Below are positions 23,101 through 32,520 of a stretch of DNA of 64,000 nucleotides, piece after piece. Every line of letters begins with the position of its first letter. Position 1 is the stretch's first letter. A program made the position numbers and the translations under genes. The stretch covers positions 7,497,694 through 7,561,693 of the forward strand of contig OX459100.1 of the NCBI GenBank assembly GCA_949775045.1. The letters are read 5' to 3'. The DNA is from Metridium senile. Lineage: Eukaryota > Cnidaria > Anthozoa > Actiniaria > Metridiidae. Below the pieces are notes generated by a model. The model searched no databases, had not been told where the DNA came from, and saw nothing but the letters and a program-made list of their open reading frames with translations.

Positions 23101-26100
23101 AGGAGTGGATAAGATGGGATAAGAAAGGGATGGGATAACAATGGGATAGGATGGGATGGGATAACAATGGGATAGGCTAAGATAGGAAGGGATAGAATGG
23201 GATGTGATGGCAGAATGGAAGATATGACAGGAGTGGATAAGATGGGATAAGAAAGGGATGGGATAACAATGGGATAGGCTAAGATAGGAAGGGATAGAAT
23301 GGGATGTGATGGCAAAATGGAAGATATGACAGGAGTGGATAAGATGGGATAAGAAAGGGATGGGATAACAATGGGATAGGATGGGATGGGATAACAATGG
23401 GATAGGCTAAGATAGGAAGGGATAGAATGGGATGTGATGGCAGAATGGAAGATATGACAGGAGTGGATAAGATGGGATAAGAAAGGGATGGGATAACAAT
23501 GGGATAGGATGGGATGGGATAACAATGGGATAGGCTAAGATAGGAAGGGATAGAATGGGATGTGATGGCAGAATGGAAGATATGACAGGAGTGGATAAGA
23601 TGGGATAAGAAAGGGATGGGATAACAATGGGATAGGATGGGATGGGATAACAATGGGATAGGCTAAGATAGGAAGGGATAGAATGGGATGTGATGGCAGA
23701 ATGGAAGATATGACAGGAGTGGATAAGATGGGATAAGAAAGGGATGGGATAACAATGGGATAGGATGGGATGGGATAACAATGGGATAGGCTAAGATAGG
23801 AAGGGATAGAATGGGATGTGATGGCAAAATGGAAGATATGACAGGAGTGGATAAGATGGGATAAGAAAGGGATGGGATAACAATGGGATAGGATGGGATG
23901 GGATAACAATGGGATAGGCTAAGATGGGAAGGGATAGAATGGGATGTGATGTTATGGCAGGATTGGATAAGATGGGATAAGAATAGGATGGGATAGGATG
24001 GGATAAGAGTAAAATCTCACCCATGAACAGCATTTGGTTCTTCAGCAATGGTTCGTAAGTTCTTCATTACAATATCTAGTCTTTCCTTGCTACGGTTTGA
24101 TCCTAGTTCTGTGATGATTAATGATCTACCAAGTTCTTTGAAAAAAAATCAGAAAATGATATTAATTTAATAGTATATTTAATAGATATTTAGAGTAAAT
24201 TATTTTATATACTATTAAATGAATATCATTTAGAGTATTTAGAGTAGATATTTAGAGTAGTCAGTTACTTCTTTCGTCCATCACTTTATCATTTGCATTT
24301 ATCACTTTCATTCATTCCCACATTTCATTCATTTCTTTGTTCATTTATGGAAACTATTAATTTTTTTTATTTTTATAACAGCAGAACTTCTTTCTTCATT
24401 TAGTCATTTCTTCATATTTTAAATATTTTTCTTTTACCTGTTTCTTTACTTGCTGTAATTTTCTTTCCATTTAGATAGGCACCTTTTCCTTTGATAGCAG
24501 TGTACATCTCATTTAGTACACTATTGTATACCAAACCAACATGAATCTGTAACAATAATAACACTTGACGATGGAGGCAAAACCAGGATTATACATCATA
24601 AGTTTGACATTCTCTGGCTTTGTATTTCTTTAAGAGAGCTTTCGACTTTCAACGCTAAGGTCTTTATATGAATAATAACACTAGCCTGCGTAACATCCAG
24701 TTTATTCCCCGTAGCTACGGGGAATAAACCGGATGTAACGCAGCCTAAATAACACTGGTAGAATAAAATGCACTGAAAATGACACCATAATTCCACTGAG
24801 TACAACACATGATCTTTAAAACATCATTATTAATTTGTATGGTTCATGGGTATTGGTTTCATTTCAGGGTTGAATACTCGTTGTAAAAACAAAGAAATTT
24901 ACACTAGGTTTTTGTATAACACAATGAACACCATGTTAATTTGACCTCCAGGCTCAAATAAAAAACTAATATCTATTCCTAATCAGTTAGCACTCAAGAT
25001 TGCACATTATGAATAGAAATTAGTAAACTACTATATTTATCCTATTTCATTTAAATTATTAATCTTCATATATCATATTTACATATCTATTTATCCTTAT
25101 ATATTTATTATTTAAATTTTGCTTCAATCTTTAATAGTATAATATAAGAATCTTGTAAAATATATGAATGAGCAATAAAAGTATTGTATTGTATATAGGT
25201 AAACAATTTGAAAGGCCAAAGATTAAGCATATATGTTTATAGACTGACCTCTTTGTTTATAGCCAATCCAATGCTGACACAAACAAATGAATATCTAGAA
25301 AGATAACAAAATGTGAGCAAAAGGTATTTGGCAAATAAACCCAATGATAATGATTTTGAAGATCATAATGACCGTGATGACATATAAGGATGATGATAAT
25401 TTTAGAGATGAGTGATGTCGAGACATTGACGATGATTTATGATTAATGATCATTGATGGTGATGATTTTAATGATGATGATGACATGCATTAATGATACC
25501 AATGATGATTTTATAATAAATAAAAAAAATTAATTTATATAGCGCTTGTCAGTTTCAGTTTCATTTTAAAAGATGGTGATGATTTTAAGGATGATGATGA
25601 TGAAAGCGATACACAATGATGATGATTATAATGAAACACATTTATGATGAGGATAATGATTTTAAAGATGTCTGGTGATGTGGCAATAGGCATTAATGAT
25701 GATGGGGAGTTCAAAGATGATGATGATGATAGGGATATATGTTAATTATGATGATGATAATTTAAAAGAAGTTGATGATGATGATTTGAAAGATGGTGGT
25801 TATAATGAACAGGTTCCCATTTCAATCTGTACTTTCCCATTTCAATCTGTACTTATGCAAATTGTGTTGATGTGTGCTAAACACACAGATCAACCAATCA
25901 GAGTATATTATTTCTGAAGTGAACTTCTCTGATTTTTGATCTGTGTGTTTAGCACACATCAACAAAATTTGCATAAGTACAGATTTAAATGGGAAAGTAC
26001 AGATTTAAATAGGAACCTGTTAATGATACACATTTATGACGAGGATAATGATTTCAAAGATGATGATGATGACATGCATTGATGATAGTGATGAATTCAA

Positions 26101-27629
26101 AGATGATGATGATACACATTAACTTATGTATCACCTGTGTATAAAGTTGGTAGTGCCATCAATGGGGTCAATAATCCATGTTGGGTTGTCTGTCAGGTTG
26201 CAGGGCTCCCCCGCAGATACAGACTCTTCACCTATAAAACTACAATAGAAAACAGATATCATATTGGGCTCCCTGTGTTAGAGATGATTAGAAAATTATG
26301 CATGAGTCAACGAAAACCCCGACCCCCCCCACCCCGGGACAACGTGGGGATTAGAAAAATAGCATGTTCAATTCTCTGAAAATGTCCCCACCCCTGGAAG
26401 TCATTCAACATGTCCATTGTCCCCACCCCTGGGGCTATCTTGATTGTCCATATTAAAGCAAACTGAAAGCTGAAAGCTAATCAACACTTGATTTATTCAA
26501 CCATGATGATGTTTTACACATTCATTCTTTGCTTTTAAATCAGGTTTAAATTGGGCAAGGTTGGCCTTTGATTTCGCTCAAAAAACCAATTTGAATAACA
26601 AAAGCACTCCGAGTCGCCTTTTACACAATCAAACACGAGGTTGCTGACTTTGTAATCAACTGCTGATGTTTTACATTGCGGGCTCAGTTTTTGGTAAACA
26701 GCCACTGAATTTAATATTGCGGGCTCATAATAAATCCCCACCCCCACGGGCCAGCTTTATCACTAAAAATGACTAATCCCCCACCCTGTAGGGGACGATT
26801 GGCAGTCTATTCCCCCACTATCCCCCACCTAATCCCCACATTGTCCCGGGGTGGGGGGGGTCGGGGTTTTCGTTGACTCATGCATTATAGTCTTACAAAA
26901 ATGCTCAATACTATGCTCTGCTCCTATTTTTTGAATTCTGATATAATCCTGATTGTACAGAGATTCTGTACTGAATATATTCTCTTCCAACAGATAAATT
27001 TTTTATAGATTCTAAATACTAAATACACCGTTGAGGATGAAGAATGATATGATTTTACTTTTTTATTTTATAAAATTCCTTTCTTCCCATTGACTCACTT
27101 TTCGATATTTCCTCCCTTCCTACTTCTTCTCAAATCAACCATTAACTAGAAAATGTAAGTCCCTTATAATCAAATCCGATATAAAACCGAAAATGGGCGT
27201 GAGAGTTCATTTTGTTTGATAATAATACGAGTCACAGCTGGTACGTACCGGCGTATGTACAAAAATATACATTAATACAATCTAAAACAATTCCCTCAAA
27301 AATATACTCCTGACAAATAAACAACAACGCTATAAAGCATAATTAATCAACTATCAACCTACCTATGAGTAGGATATTTATCTTTTAACGCTCCAATGAT
27401 AAGCTTTTCGACATATTGGTCAGTTTCGGTGACTAAATCGGTCAAAGCGCTTTTCGTTGCGATTGTCTTTTCCTTGTGAAAAGCTTCGTTGATTACCTAA
27501 AAAATGAAGTCTAGATGAGCAAAAATAATCTATTTAAGTTCTAACATTAGTTAATTTTACCTCTCCTGCTTTCTTTGCAATGTCAACTGCTGAATTTAAA
27601 TAACCTTGAAGTCCTGCATCTTCCGCCAT
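20165..27629 (-). CDS. Inositol monophosphatase, paralogue B
   Basis: Eight exons on the minus strand: 27629-27561, 27496-27363, 26239-26135, 25294-25249, 24546-24438, 24135-24021, 21911-21760, 20271-20165. Each has exactly the length of its counterpart in paralogue A, giving 278 residues. All metal-binding motifs are present: [19 protein letters not shown] and HVWDIAAG. This copy keeps the usual Asn in DGTTNF, where paralogue A has Ser. Exon 3 is almost identical to exon 3 of A, while other exons have clearly diverged. The role is hydrolysis of inositol monophosphates in the cytosol. Intron 6 (21912-24020) is filled by a minisatellite unrelated to the satellite in A's intron 6. The region just upstream of the start codon is the left border of the tandem duplication 27641-36300. 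Confidence 0.94.
20336..20715. mobile_element. Foldback element, ATACTATCAAAACAGGTAGAG arms
   Basis: Terminal inverted repeats ACTATCAAAACAGGTAGAG at left and CTCTACCTGTTTTGATAGT at right. They continue inwards as TTCAATTGGAC against GTCCAATTGAA, then GAATTTTTGATCACATGACA against CACATGATCAAAAATTC. Located in intron 7 of IMPase-B. Confidence 0.85.
20775..21191. mobile_element. hAT-like MITE with CCCGGGGGG ends and 8-bp TSD
   Basis: The element begins CCCGGGGGGTACTCCCC and ends GTACTACCCCCCCGGG. ACTTCACT is directly repeated on both sides. An 8-bp duplication is the hAT-superfamily signature. The inside is made of repeated CTGGGGTAGGGTA words in both orientations. It is nested inside another repeat of the GTAACACCGTAAAAAATG type. 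Relatives lie at 29043-29327, 48128-48415 and 53158-53467. Confidence 0.75.
21945..24010. repeat. GGGATAACAATGGGAT minisatellite, evolving into a 128-bp higher-order unit
   Basis: From 21945 to about 22700 the sequence is about 16-bp units GGGATAACAATGGGAT with point changes. From about 22680 to 23940 it becomes longer composite units holding AAGATAGGAAGGGATAGAAT and GGAAGATATGACAGGAGTGG. From about 23150 these recur with a 128-bp period, several copies nearly identical. It fills IMPase-B intron 6. Minus-strand reading frames through it encode only SHPIPLL-type periodic peptides and are not genes. Confidence 0.95.
24684..24752. repeat. Near-perfect 60-bp palindrome, GCCTGCGTAACATCC arms
   Basis: TAGCCTGCGTAACATCCAGT and CCGGATGTAACGCAGCCTA flank TTATTCCCCGTAGCTACGGGGAATAA. 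A relative with AGCCTGCGTTACATCC ends lies at 51460-51535. In IMPase-B intron 4. Confidence 0.85.
25370..25815. repeat. Degenerate GATGAT low-complexity tract
   Basis: Scattered GATGATGATGAC, TGATTTTAAAGATG and similar words without a fixed period, in IMPase-B intron 3, continuing at 26022-26130. Confidence 0.7.
25822..26023. mobile_element. Foldback MITE with AACAGGTTCCCATTT ends, TSD AATG
   Basis: Arms of about 90 bp: AACAGGTTCCCATTTCAATC at left, TAAATAGGAACCTGTT at right. AATG lies immediately on both sides. The near-identical sister at 46898-47108 has a different 4-bp duplication (AACC), which fixes the element borders. Confidence 0.88.
26288..26890. mobile_element. 600-bp foldback element, ATGCATGAGTCAACG ends
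   Basis: Ends read ATGCATGAGTCAACGAAAAC and GTTTTCGTTGACTCATGCAT. Both continue inwards into CCCCGACCCCCCCCACCCCG or its inverse and CCCGGGACAATGTGGGGATT. Located in IMPase-B intron 2. Confidence 0.85.
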
Positions 27630-27720
27630 TTTCTTTCCAAATATACTGAGTTTACATTTTATGGGTTTCCTGTGGTGATACTACAACAGGAATCCCAACA
27701 ATAAAGGAAATCCAAAGTAT
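27630..27720 (-). promoter_or_regulatory. IMPase-B proximal promoter, also present in the downstream duplicates
   Basis: Holds TTGGGATTCCTGTTG on the minus strand (about 27702-27688), the counterpart of the ETS-like block upstream of IMPase-A. The same stretch recurs at about 32740-32800 and 35935-35985 without any IMPase exon beside it. Confidence 0.4.
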
Positions 27721-28080
27721 TTTGGAATCTTGCAAAATAGAATGCTTCGCTTTTCCTTTTTGCATTTTGAACGTTAATTCGAATCTCTGCAGATTTTTAC
27801 CATTATTGGTATCCATATTTTATTGGGCAAGTTTGTTGTTTGCGCAATTTTGGTTGGGGTTCCTGTGGTATCAATTTGACTGGTCAATTTGCAAGCATCC
27901 TCTGTTGATGAACTTGGACGTCCCGTTGTGTTAGGTTTCTGTACAGATTGAACACTGCTACATTCTCTGAGGTTAGTATAACATAAACCACAAATACGTT
28001 TCTTGAGCAGTTTTTTCAAAGCATCACTTGTTTCACCATGGACAATACAAACAGTCAAGTGTTTTTATTATCCATGGTTG

Positions 28081-28320
28081 AAAGTATAGATACATGAGAA
28101 AAAATATCACATGCCCTTGGCGGGAATTGAACCATGCCACGGTTTCGGCACCACAACGACCAACCACGCTGGATACGCAGCCTGACAGACAATGTAGTAT
28201 AGAGCAACTGTGGGGGTCCCAGGGCGATATTAATCTCTTAGGTAAGTTTGAACACCGTAAATGGAAACGCAGAAGTGAAGTGAATAAAGAACTGAAACGC
28301 GTTCGGTGAATAAGTATTCT
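28081..28320. mobile_element. tRNA-like SINE fragment
   Basis: Shortened relative of 1855-2223: minus-strand GGTTCAATTCCCGCCAAGGG with part of the D-arm/anticodon region deleted, then AGATTAATATCGCCCTGGGA-type tail sequence. The unit 2 copy is at 33180-33410. Confidence 0.55.
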
Positions 28321-29042
28321 TTCGCTGTTTCAAGTTCGACTTACGACAAGAGCGCGTAACTCGAGAATATTGTTTCGTTGTTTGTCAAAATGGGTGTAGC
28401 CTCAGCAAAATGGGTGTGTCCGAGCGCGTAACTCGAAAAGCGCGAAACTCGAGAAATACCTTATCTCCATTCACATCACCCATTCTGCACTTCAGGTGAC
28501 TTCAGGTTTGGTATGCCACATGCAAGAAAACCTTCACCAAACTTTTTTGAAAAAGCTGTATTTCAACAACATTTTACAACAGTTCAGTGAAGTATACAAC
28601 CCTTGCAGCAGGTCGGGATGCAGATCGATTTGGAGACAAAACAATATATAGGTTTCAAACCTCAGGAGAATGAATTTTCTGTTTTATTATCCAAATTGAG
28701 CTACTTTGACGTAACAGGAATGTACATGAATGGAGTCTATGCCAGGTATCCTATGCCAAACCTTATTCAAAACAACTTTATTGAAATTCTTTCGTTATAA
28801 TGGAAACCTCAAAAGGTAAAAATATAAAACATTAATTACCGCCCTAGCTAGACTATAAACTGGTCTCTTACCTAATTATTTTAATACTATTAAGAAAGTG
28901 CTTTTTCTGGTAAGCTTAAGCCCTGCCTAGATACTATAATTACAATGATGCAACTAATGCTACTGAATAAAAATGCTAAAATTTAACATATACGATTAAA
29001 TAGAATCAAATATTTTTTTTGTTTTCCCTCTCTGGTAAGCAA

Positions 29043-29327
29043 CCACCCCGGGGGTACTCCCTTTGTCGAAGTGGTAGGGGTGATCGGCGGAGGTTTCAAA
29101 AACGACCCCTAAAAGGTACGCACAGATAAAAATAACTGATAAAGCCTTGTCGATTTCTACCCCAACAAAGCAACAAAATAGAGTAAAAATGACTTTTACA
29201 GGTATGAAATCATGTTACGTAACTGATTTCTGAGGCAGAACCCTAAAAGGACCCTAAAAGGTACACACAGGAAATATTTTTCCCATAAAAGGTACGCCGA
29301 TCACCCCTACAACTTGGAGCTAGTACC
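29043..29327. mobile_element. hAT-like MITE present in unit 1, mostly missing in unit 2
   Basis: Starts CCCCGGGGGTACTCCC and ends GCTAGTACCCCCC. The inner arms read GGTAGGGGTGATCGGCG and CGCCGATCACCCCTAC. The homologous place in unit 2 (about 34121-34132) has only TACCCCCC left between GTAAGCAACCA and GTGTCTC. Confidence 0.8.
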
Positions 29328-30730
29328 CCCCGTGTCTCTTTTTTTCAAGAGACACAATCAGTTATACATTATTTATTTGCCCAAAAAACATTGCGCATCG
29401 ATTCTGTGAAATAAGAGTCGTGAAACAGAATTCGTGAAAATTTCTCTTACGGGTTTCGTCTGACTTTTTATACATTTCTGAGAAAAATCTAGCTAGAAAA
29501 GAAAGTGTATATTTTATGTAAACCAAACAATGTCAATCCACCCAATATCGTAGCTAGATACACTTGCACAAACGAACTTGTCAGAAGAGATCGCACAGAG
29601 AACCCTGACGAGCGATTTTGTCGTCCGGATCGCTCGCTCGCTGCAGACAAAGCATTCGTTGTGACGGTCAATTTTTCCAGTACTGCAGTTTGTTGCTCGC
29701 TTATATCCTCTTCAATCAAGTCAAAATATATATAAACAAACTGCTTGCAATACTCAAGGCAATCACTTTGAAGCAAAAGATAGTTTTTGTCAGCGATCAT
29801 GGCCATTATAACTTTCAGCGCTTGCAATGAGAGGGTCAGAGTGCCAATATACAGACAAAAATCAAACTGGGGCTTTTTTCCGGCATGGAAATTGATCTCA
29901 TCAGCTTGTACATAGTAATGCTCGTCTTGTCGTATGACAACGTGGAAGCGACGGATGACTGAACTTTCCTTCAAGCACTCGCCAACATCGTACGCCGTTA
30001 GATATTCTTGTGCTAGAACATCCAGTTTTGCATTATCATTTTCAACTTCAACAGCCCAGATCGCCGCGTGGATATCGTGAACAACAAGAAAGAAAATCCA
30101 GCTCGGCGAGGATTCCTCATCCTGCTTGATTTTGGGATGATCAAGTAGGCCGTCGTATTTCTTGTTAGTCGGGCTAGCCATAGGCGGCCCGACTTTAGTT
30201 CTACAGTTTCGTCAATCTATGTATCTATGTATCTATGTATCTATCTATCTATGTATCATGTCGCGTTTTGACCTTACGTCATGAGCATGCGCAAATACCA
30301 CAGGAAGCCCAAGCAAATCGCCATCTTGGATTTGAACTGAATTCATTTGGAGTTCTCGTACTTCACATCGATTTACTCTTCCAAATCAGCGTTGGATTTG
30401 GGTATATTGTTTGCTCAAGTCATTATACAATTGCTAGCTGTTATTTTCTAACGTTTTTACGGAAAGAGGTTTTCTGAAACATGTCAATATCAGACAGTAA
30501 GTTATACTCGAGCCAACTCGATCCAGATTAATCTGCCAAGTAGATAAAAACAACGACATGAAAGCTGGATTATTCCAATACGAACTGCCACCAAAGCAAA
30601 GAAACAAGTAACTAATATAATTATACGTTTTTTGATAAATATCAATATTTTCAAAACATAATTCATCTTTTTAATAGTTAATCTACATGTACAATAGGCC
30701 TTCTTCGGTTCATAAGATCGCTCAGAATGC

Positions 30731-30976
30731 CTTAGGGACGGACCATTAGATTTTTGAGGGGGGGGGGGGGGGGGGGGTTGGGCAAATACCAAAAAAAAAT
30801 TCGAGCACAGCCTAAAAGTGGAAAAAAAAATTCGAGCACATCAAATATTCTGAAAAAAAGATCGTGCAAGGTGAAGAAAAAATTCGTGCACACACTTAGA
30901 GTGGGAAAAAAATATCGTGCAAAAAAAAATTGCCCACCCCCCCCCCCCTCAAAAATCTAATGGTCCGTCCCTTAAA
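30731..30976. mobile_element. Nested MITE, AGGGACGGACCATTAGATTT ends
   Basis: Left end TAGGGACGGACCATTAGATT, G run, AAAAAATTCGAGCAC repeats, C run, right end AATCTAATGGTCCGTCCCTTA. It lies inside the Helentron-like element. The element at 55216-55436 is of the same type. Confidence 0.85.
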
Positions 30977-31592
30977 TCACCTAACACCGCCTACGAATTT
31001 AAGAGCTTTTTGCTAAAATCACCTAACATCGACTAAGATCGCCTTAGAGTTTAGGAACATTTTGCTAAAATCGCTTTAGATCGCCTAAAATTACGGCGAT
31101 TTTAAGGCCCGGAGTAGGCCTTCCAATTAAGATTTATACATATATATATATTGTAATTTAATGATATCTTACGTTTATTATAGAAAGTTCAGAATTACAT
31201 CAACTTCAAATCTATTATAAATAAAGTTTTATTTGTTTGAAATCAATGCCATATCTTTTCAATATGCTAACATCATTATTTTCATATGAAATTGTGAGAT
31301 TCTTTAAATATAGCTTACAAAGTCAACATTAAAAGTTGTCTAAACACTAAGCGCTTTGAAAATGTTCTAAAAATGACCCACCCGACGAGTTTGCCATAGG
31401 GGGCCTTTGATTTGTTTTCACAACATTTTTACGTTGTCATCATAGGTATTTGTACCATTTATACAGTTCACTTTATAATGCTCTTTTAGTGTATTTCAAA
31501 CGGATCACTGCGTTAAAGTCATGAAATACGGTGTTTCTGTAATATTTTTCATCTACATTTTACAAATTTGTCTTGAACAGACAATTAAGATT

Positions 31593-31823
31593 AATACTCC
31601 AGTTTCGAGATCTCTTTTACTCAGTGTTAGCCTCAAAACCATGTAATATATTCTTTTGTTCAGTAACAGTCCGTGCAAATGAAAGAGATTTGTGAGCATA
31701 GAAGACAATAAAAATATATCGAAATCTCACGAGTTTTATCTAAATTTCTGCATATTTTAAACACAATTGAGGCTAACACTGAGTAAAAGAGATCTCGAAA
31801 CTGGAGTATTCATTAAGATTATT
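31593..31823. mobile_element. Nested MITE, TACTCCAGTTTCGAGATCTC ends
   Basis: Inverted ends TACTCCAGTTTCGAGATCTC and GAGATCTCGAAACTGGAGTA, then CTCAGTGTTAGCCTCAA and its inverse. ATTAAGATTA occurs directly on both sides and is a candidate duplication. Inside the Helentron-like element. Confidence 0.8.
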
Positions 31824-32400
31824 AATATCTTCAGAGTATATCCAAGGGGCATCAGTGTTATAGCTCCAGTTATCTCTAGCTGTCAAAAACTGGGTCCCTC
31901 CACTCCTACTGGGCTAATAGACTAAACTGCATAATCCTCAACTAGCCCGACTTCACGCTCAAAAGAGCGTCTAGTTCATAATATCCCAGACAATATCCAT
32001 CGTTTCTTGGTCAAAACCTGACTTGATTGTTTCTTCTTGATTTAGGCCGAGCTTTTCTTCTAGTCGTCGCTTTCGCAGGCTTTGTTGAGCCATGATTCAA
32101 AGTTAGTTTGTATCTCACTGACCTTATATCGAAACCGCCTTGAAAAGTGAAGCTAAGTGAAATATACAGACGCTATTTCAGCGTAGCTAAAGAGCTTTCA
32201 AGTGTGACGTCACTTGTATGCAAAAACGACTTCCGGGTCCAAAACAAAAAGTATTTCTATAAATATTTTTCTTACTTCTTTTTCATGACAGGATTTGCTA
32301 TCCAAATTTCTAACAGTTTCAGGTGGAGGTTAAATCATTGAGAACATTTTTCGCTTGATTTTAGCGGTTTTTGTGAAAATTTAAAAAGCGCTATATAAAC

Positions 32401-32520
32401 CATCCTCGGGAACCCAGGGGTATTCTTCTGTCGCTCGTTTCTCGCTCCCACAACGTATATGTTGTGGAAGCGAGAAACGAGCGACAGAAGAATACCCTTG
32501 GGTTCCCGAGGATGTATATA
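32401..32520. repeat. Near-perfect 115-bp palindrome, copy in unit 1
   Basis: CATCCTCGGGAACCCAGGGG with GTATTCTTCTGTCGCTCG and exact inverse arms around CAACGTATATGTTG. The same palindrome is at 35604-35718 in unit 2, and one arm recurs at 60550-60597. Confidence 0.9.

Larger units (their letters stand above)
30166..31975. mobile_element. Non-autonomous Helentron-like element (asymmetric TIRs, 3' hairpin)
   Basis: The 5' end AGTCGGGCTAG is repeated in inverse, CTAGCCCGACT, near but not at the 3' end. It is followed by the hairpin ACGCTC-AAAA-GAGCGT and terminal CTAG. The empty site in unit 2 (CTTGTTCATAATATCC at 35173-35188) shows insertion between two T residues without a larger target duplication. 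These three traits are described for Helentron-type rolling-circle elements. There is no helicase or Rep gene inside, only microsatellite and nested MITEs. Confidence 0.82.
29489..32093 (-). pseudogene. Tail-anchored protein gene, copy 1, split by a 1.8-kb insertion
   Basis: The 5' part (32093-31975) encodes MAQQSLRKRRLEEKLGLNQE and onward to DIMN, then meets an in-frame TAG supplied by the end of the insertion. The 3' part (30164-29489) is an intact frame that resumes at KKYD and ends with a membrane segment, about VYLATILGGLTLFGLHKIY, and a short tail FFSS. That layout is typical of a C-tail-anchored protein. A new start codon inside the element allows a 230-residue product beginning MASPTNKKYD. 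I do not recognise the family. The body has DHPKIKQDEESSPSWIFFLV, a His/Asp-rich VVHDIHAAIWAVE and several helices. It may still make the shortened protein. Confidence 0.7.

Noticed and set aside
21882..24048. Several overlapping minus-strand frames of SHPI/PLL-type peptides
   Set aside because: All three frames are open because of the minisatellite's composition; this is not coding sequence.
27774..28058. 94-residue minus-strand frame, repeated at 32866-33150
   Set aside because: The frame is present in both duplicates, but most of the few differences change amino acids, and the third copy (36112-36318) is different. No sign of selection on a protein.
28603..28800. Plus-strand frame ending YPMPNLIQNNFIEILSL, repeated at 33586-33876
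   Set aside because: The copies start in different contexts and differ by small indels. It may be a fragment of an old gene, but nothing supports a present gene.
30176..31975. The 1.8-kb insertion as a normal intron of the tail-anchored gene
   Set aside because: Copy 2 has no intron there, the ends do not have GT-AG borders in the right frame (the exon continues AACTAG), and the ends have transposon structure.
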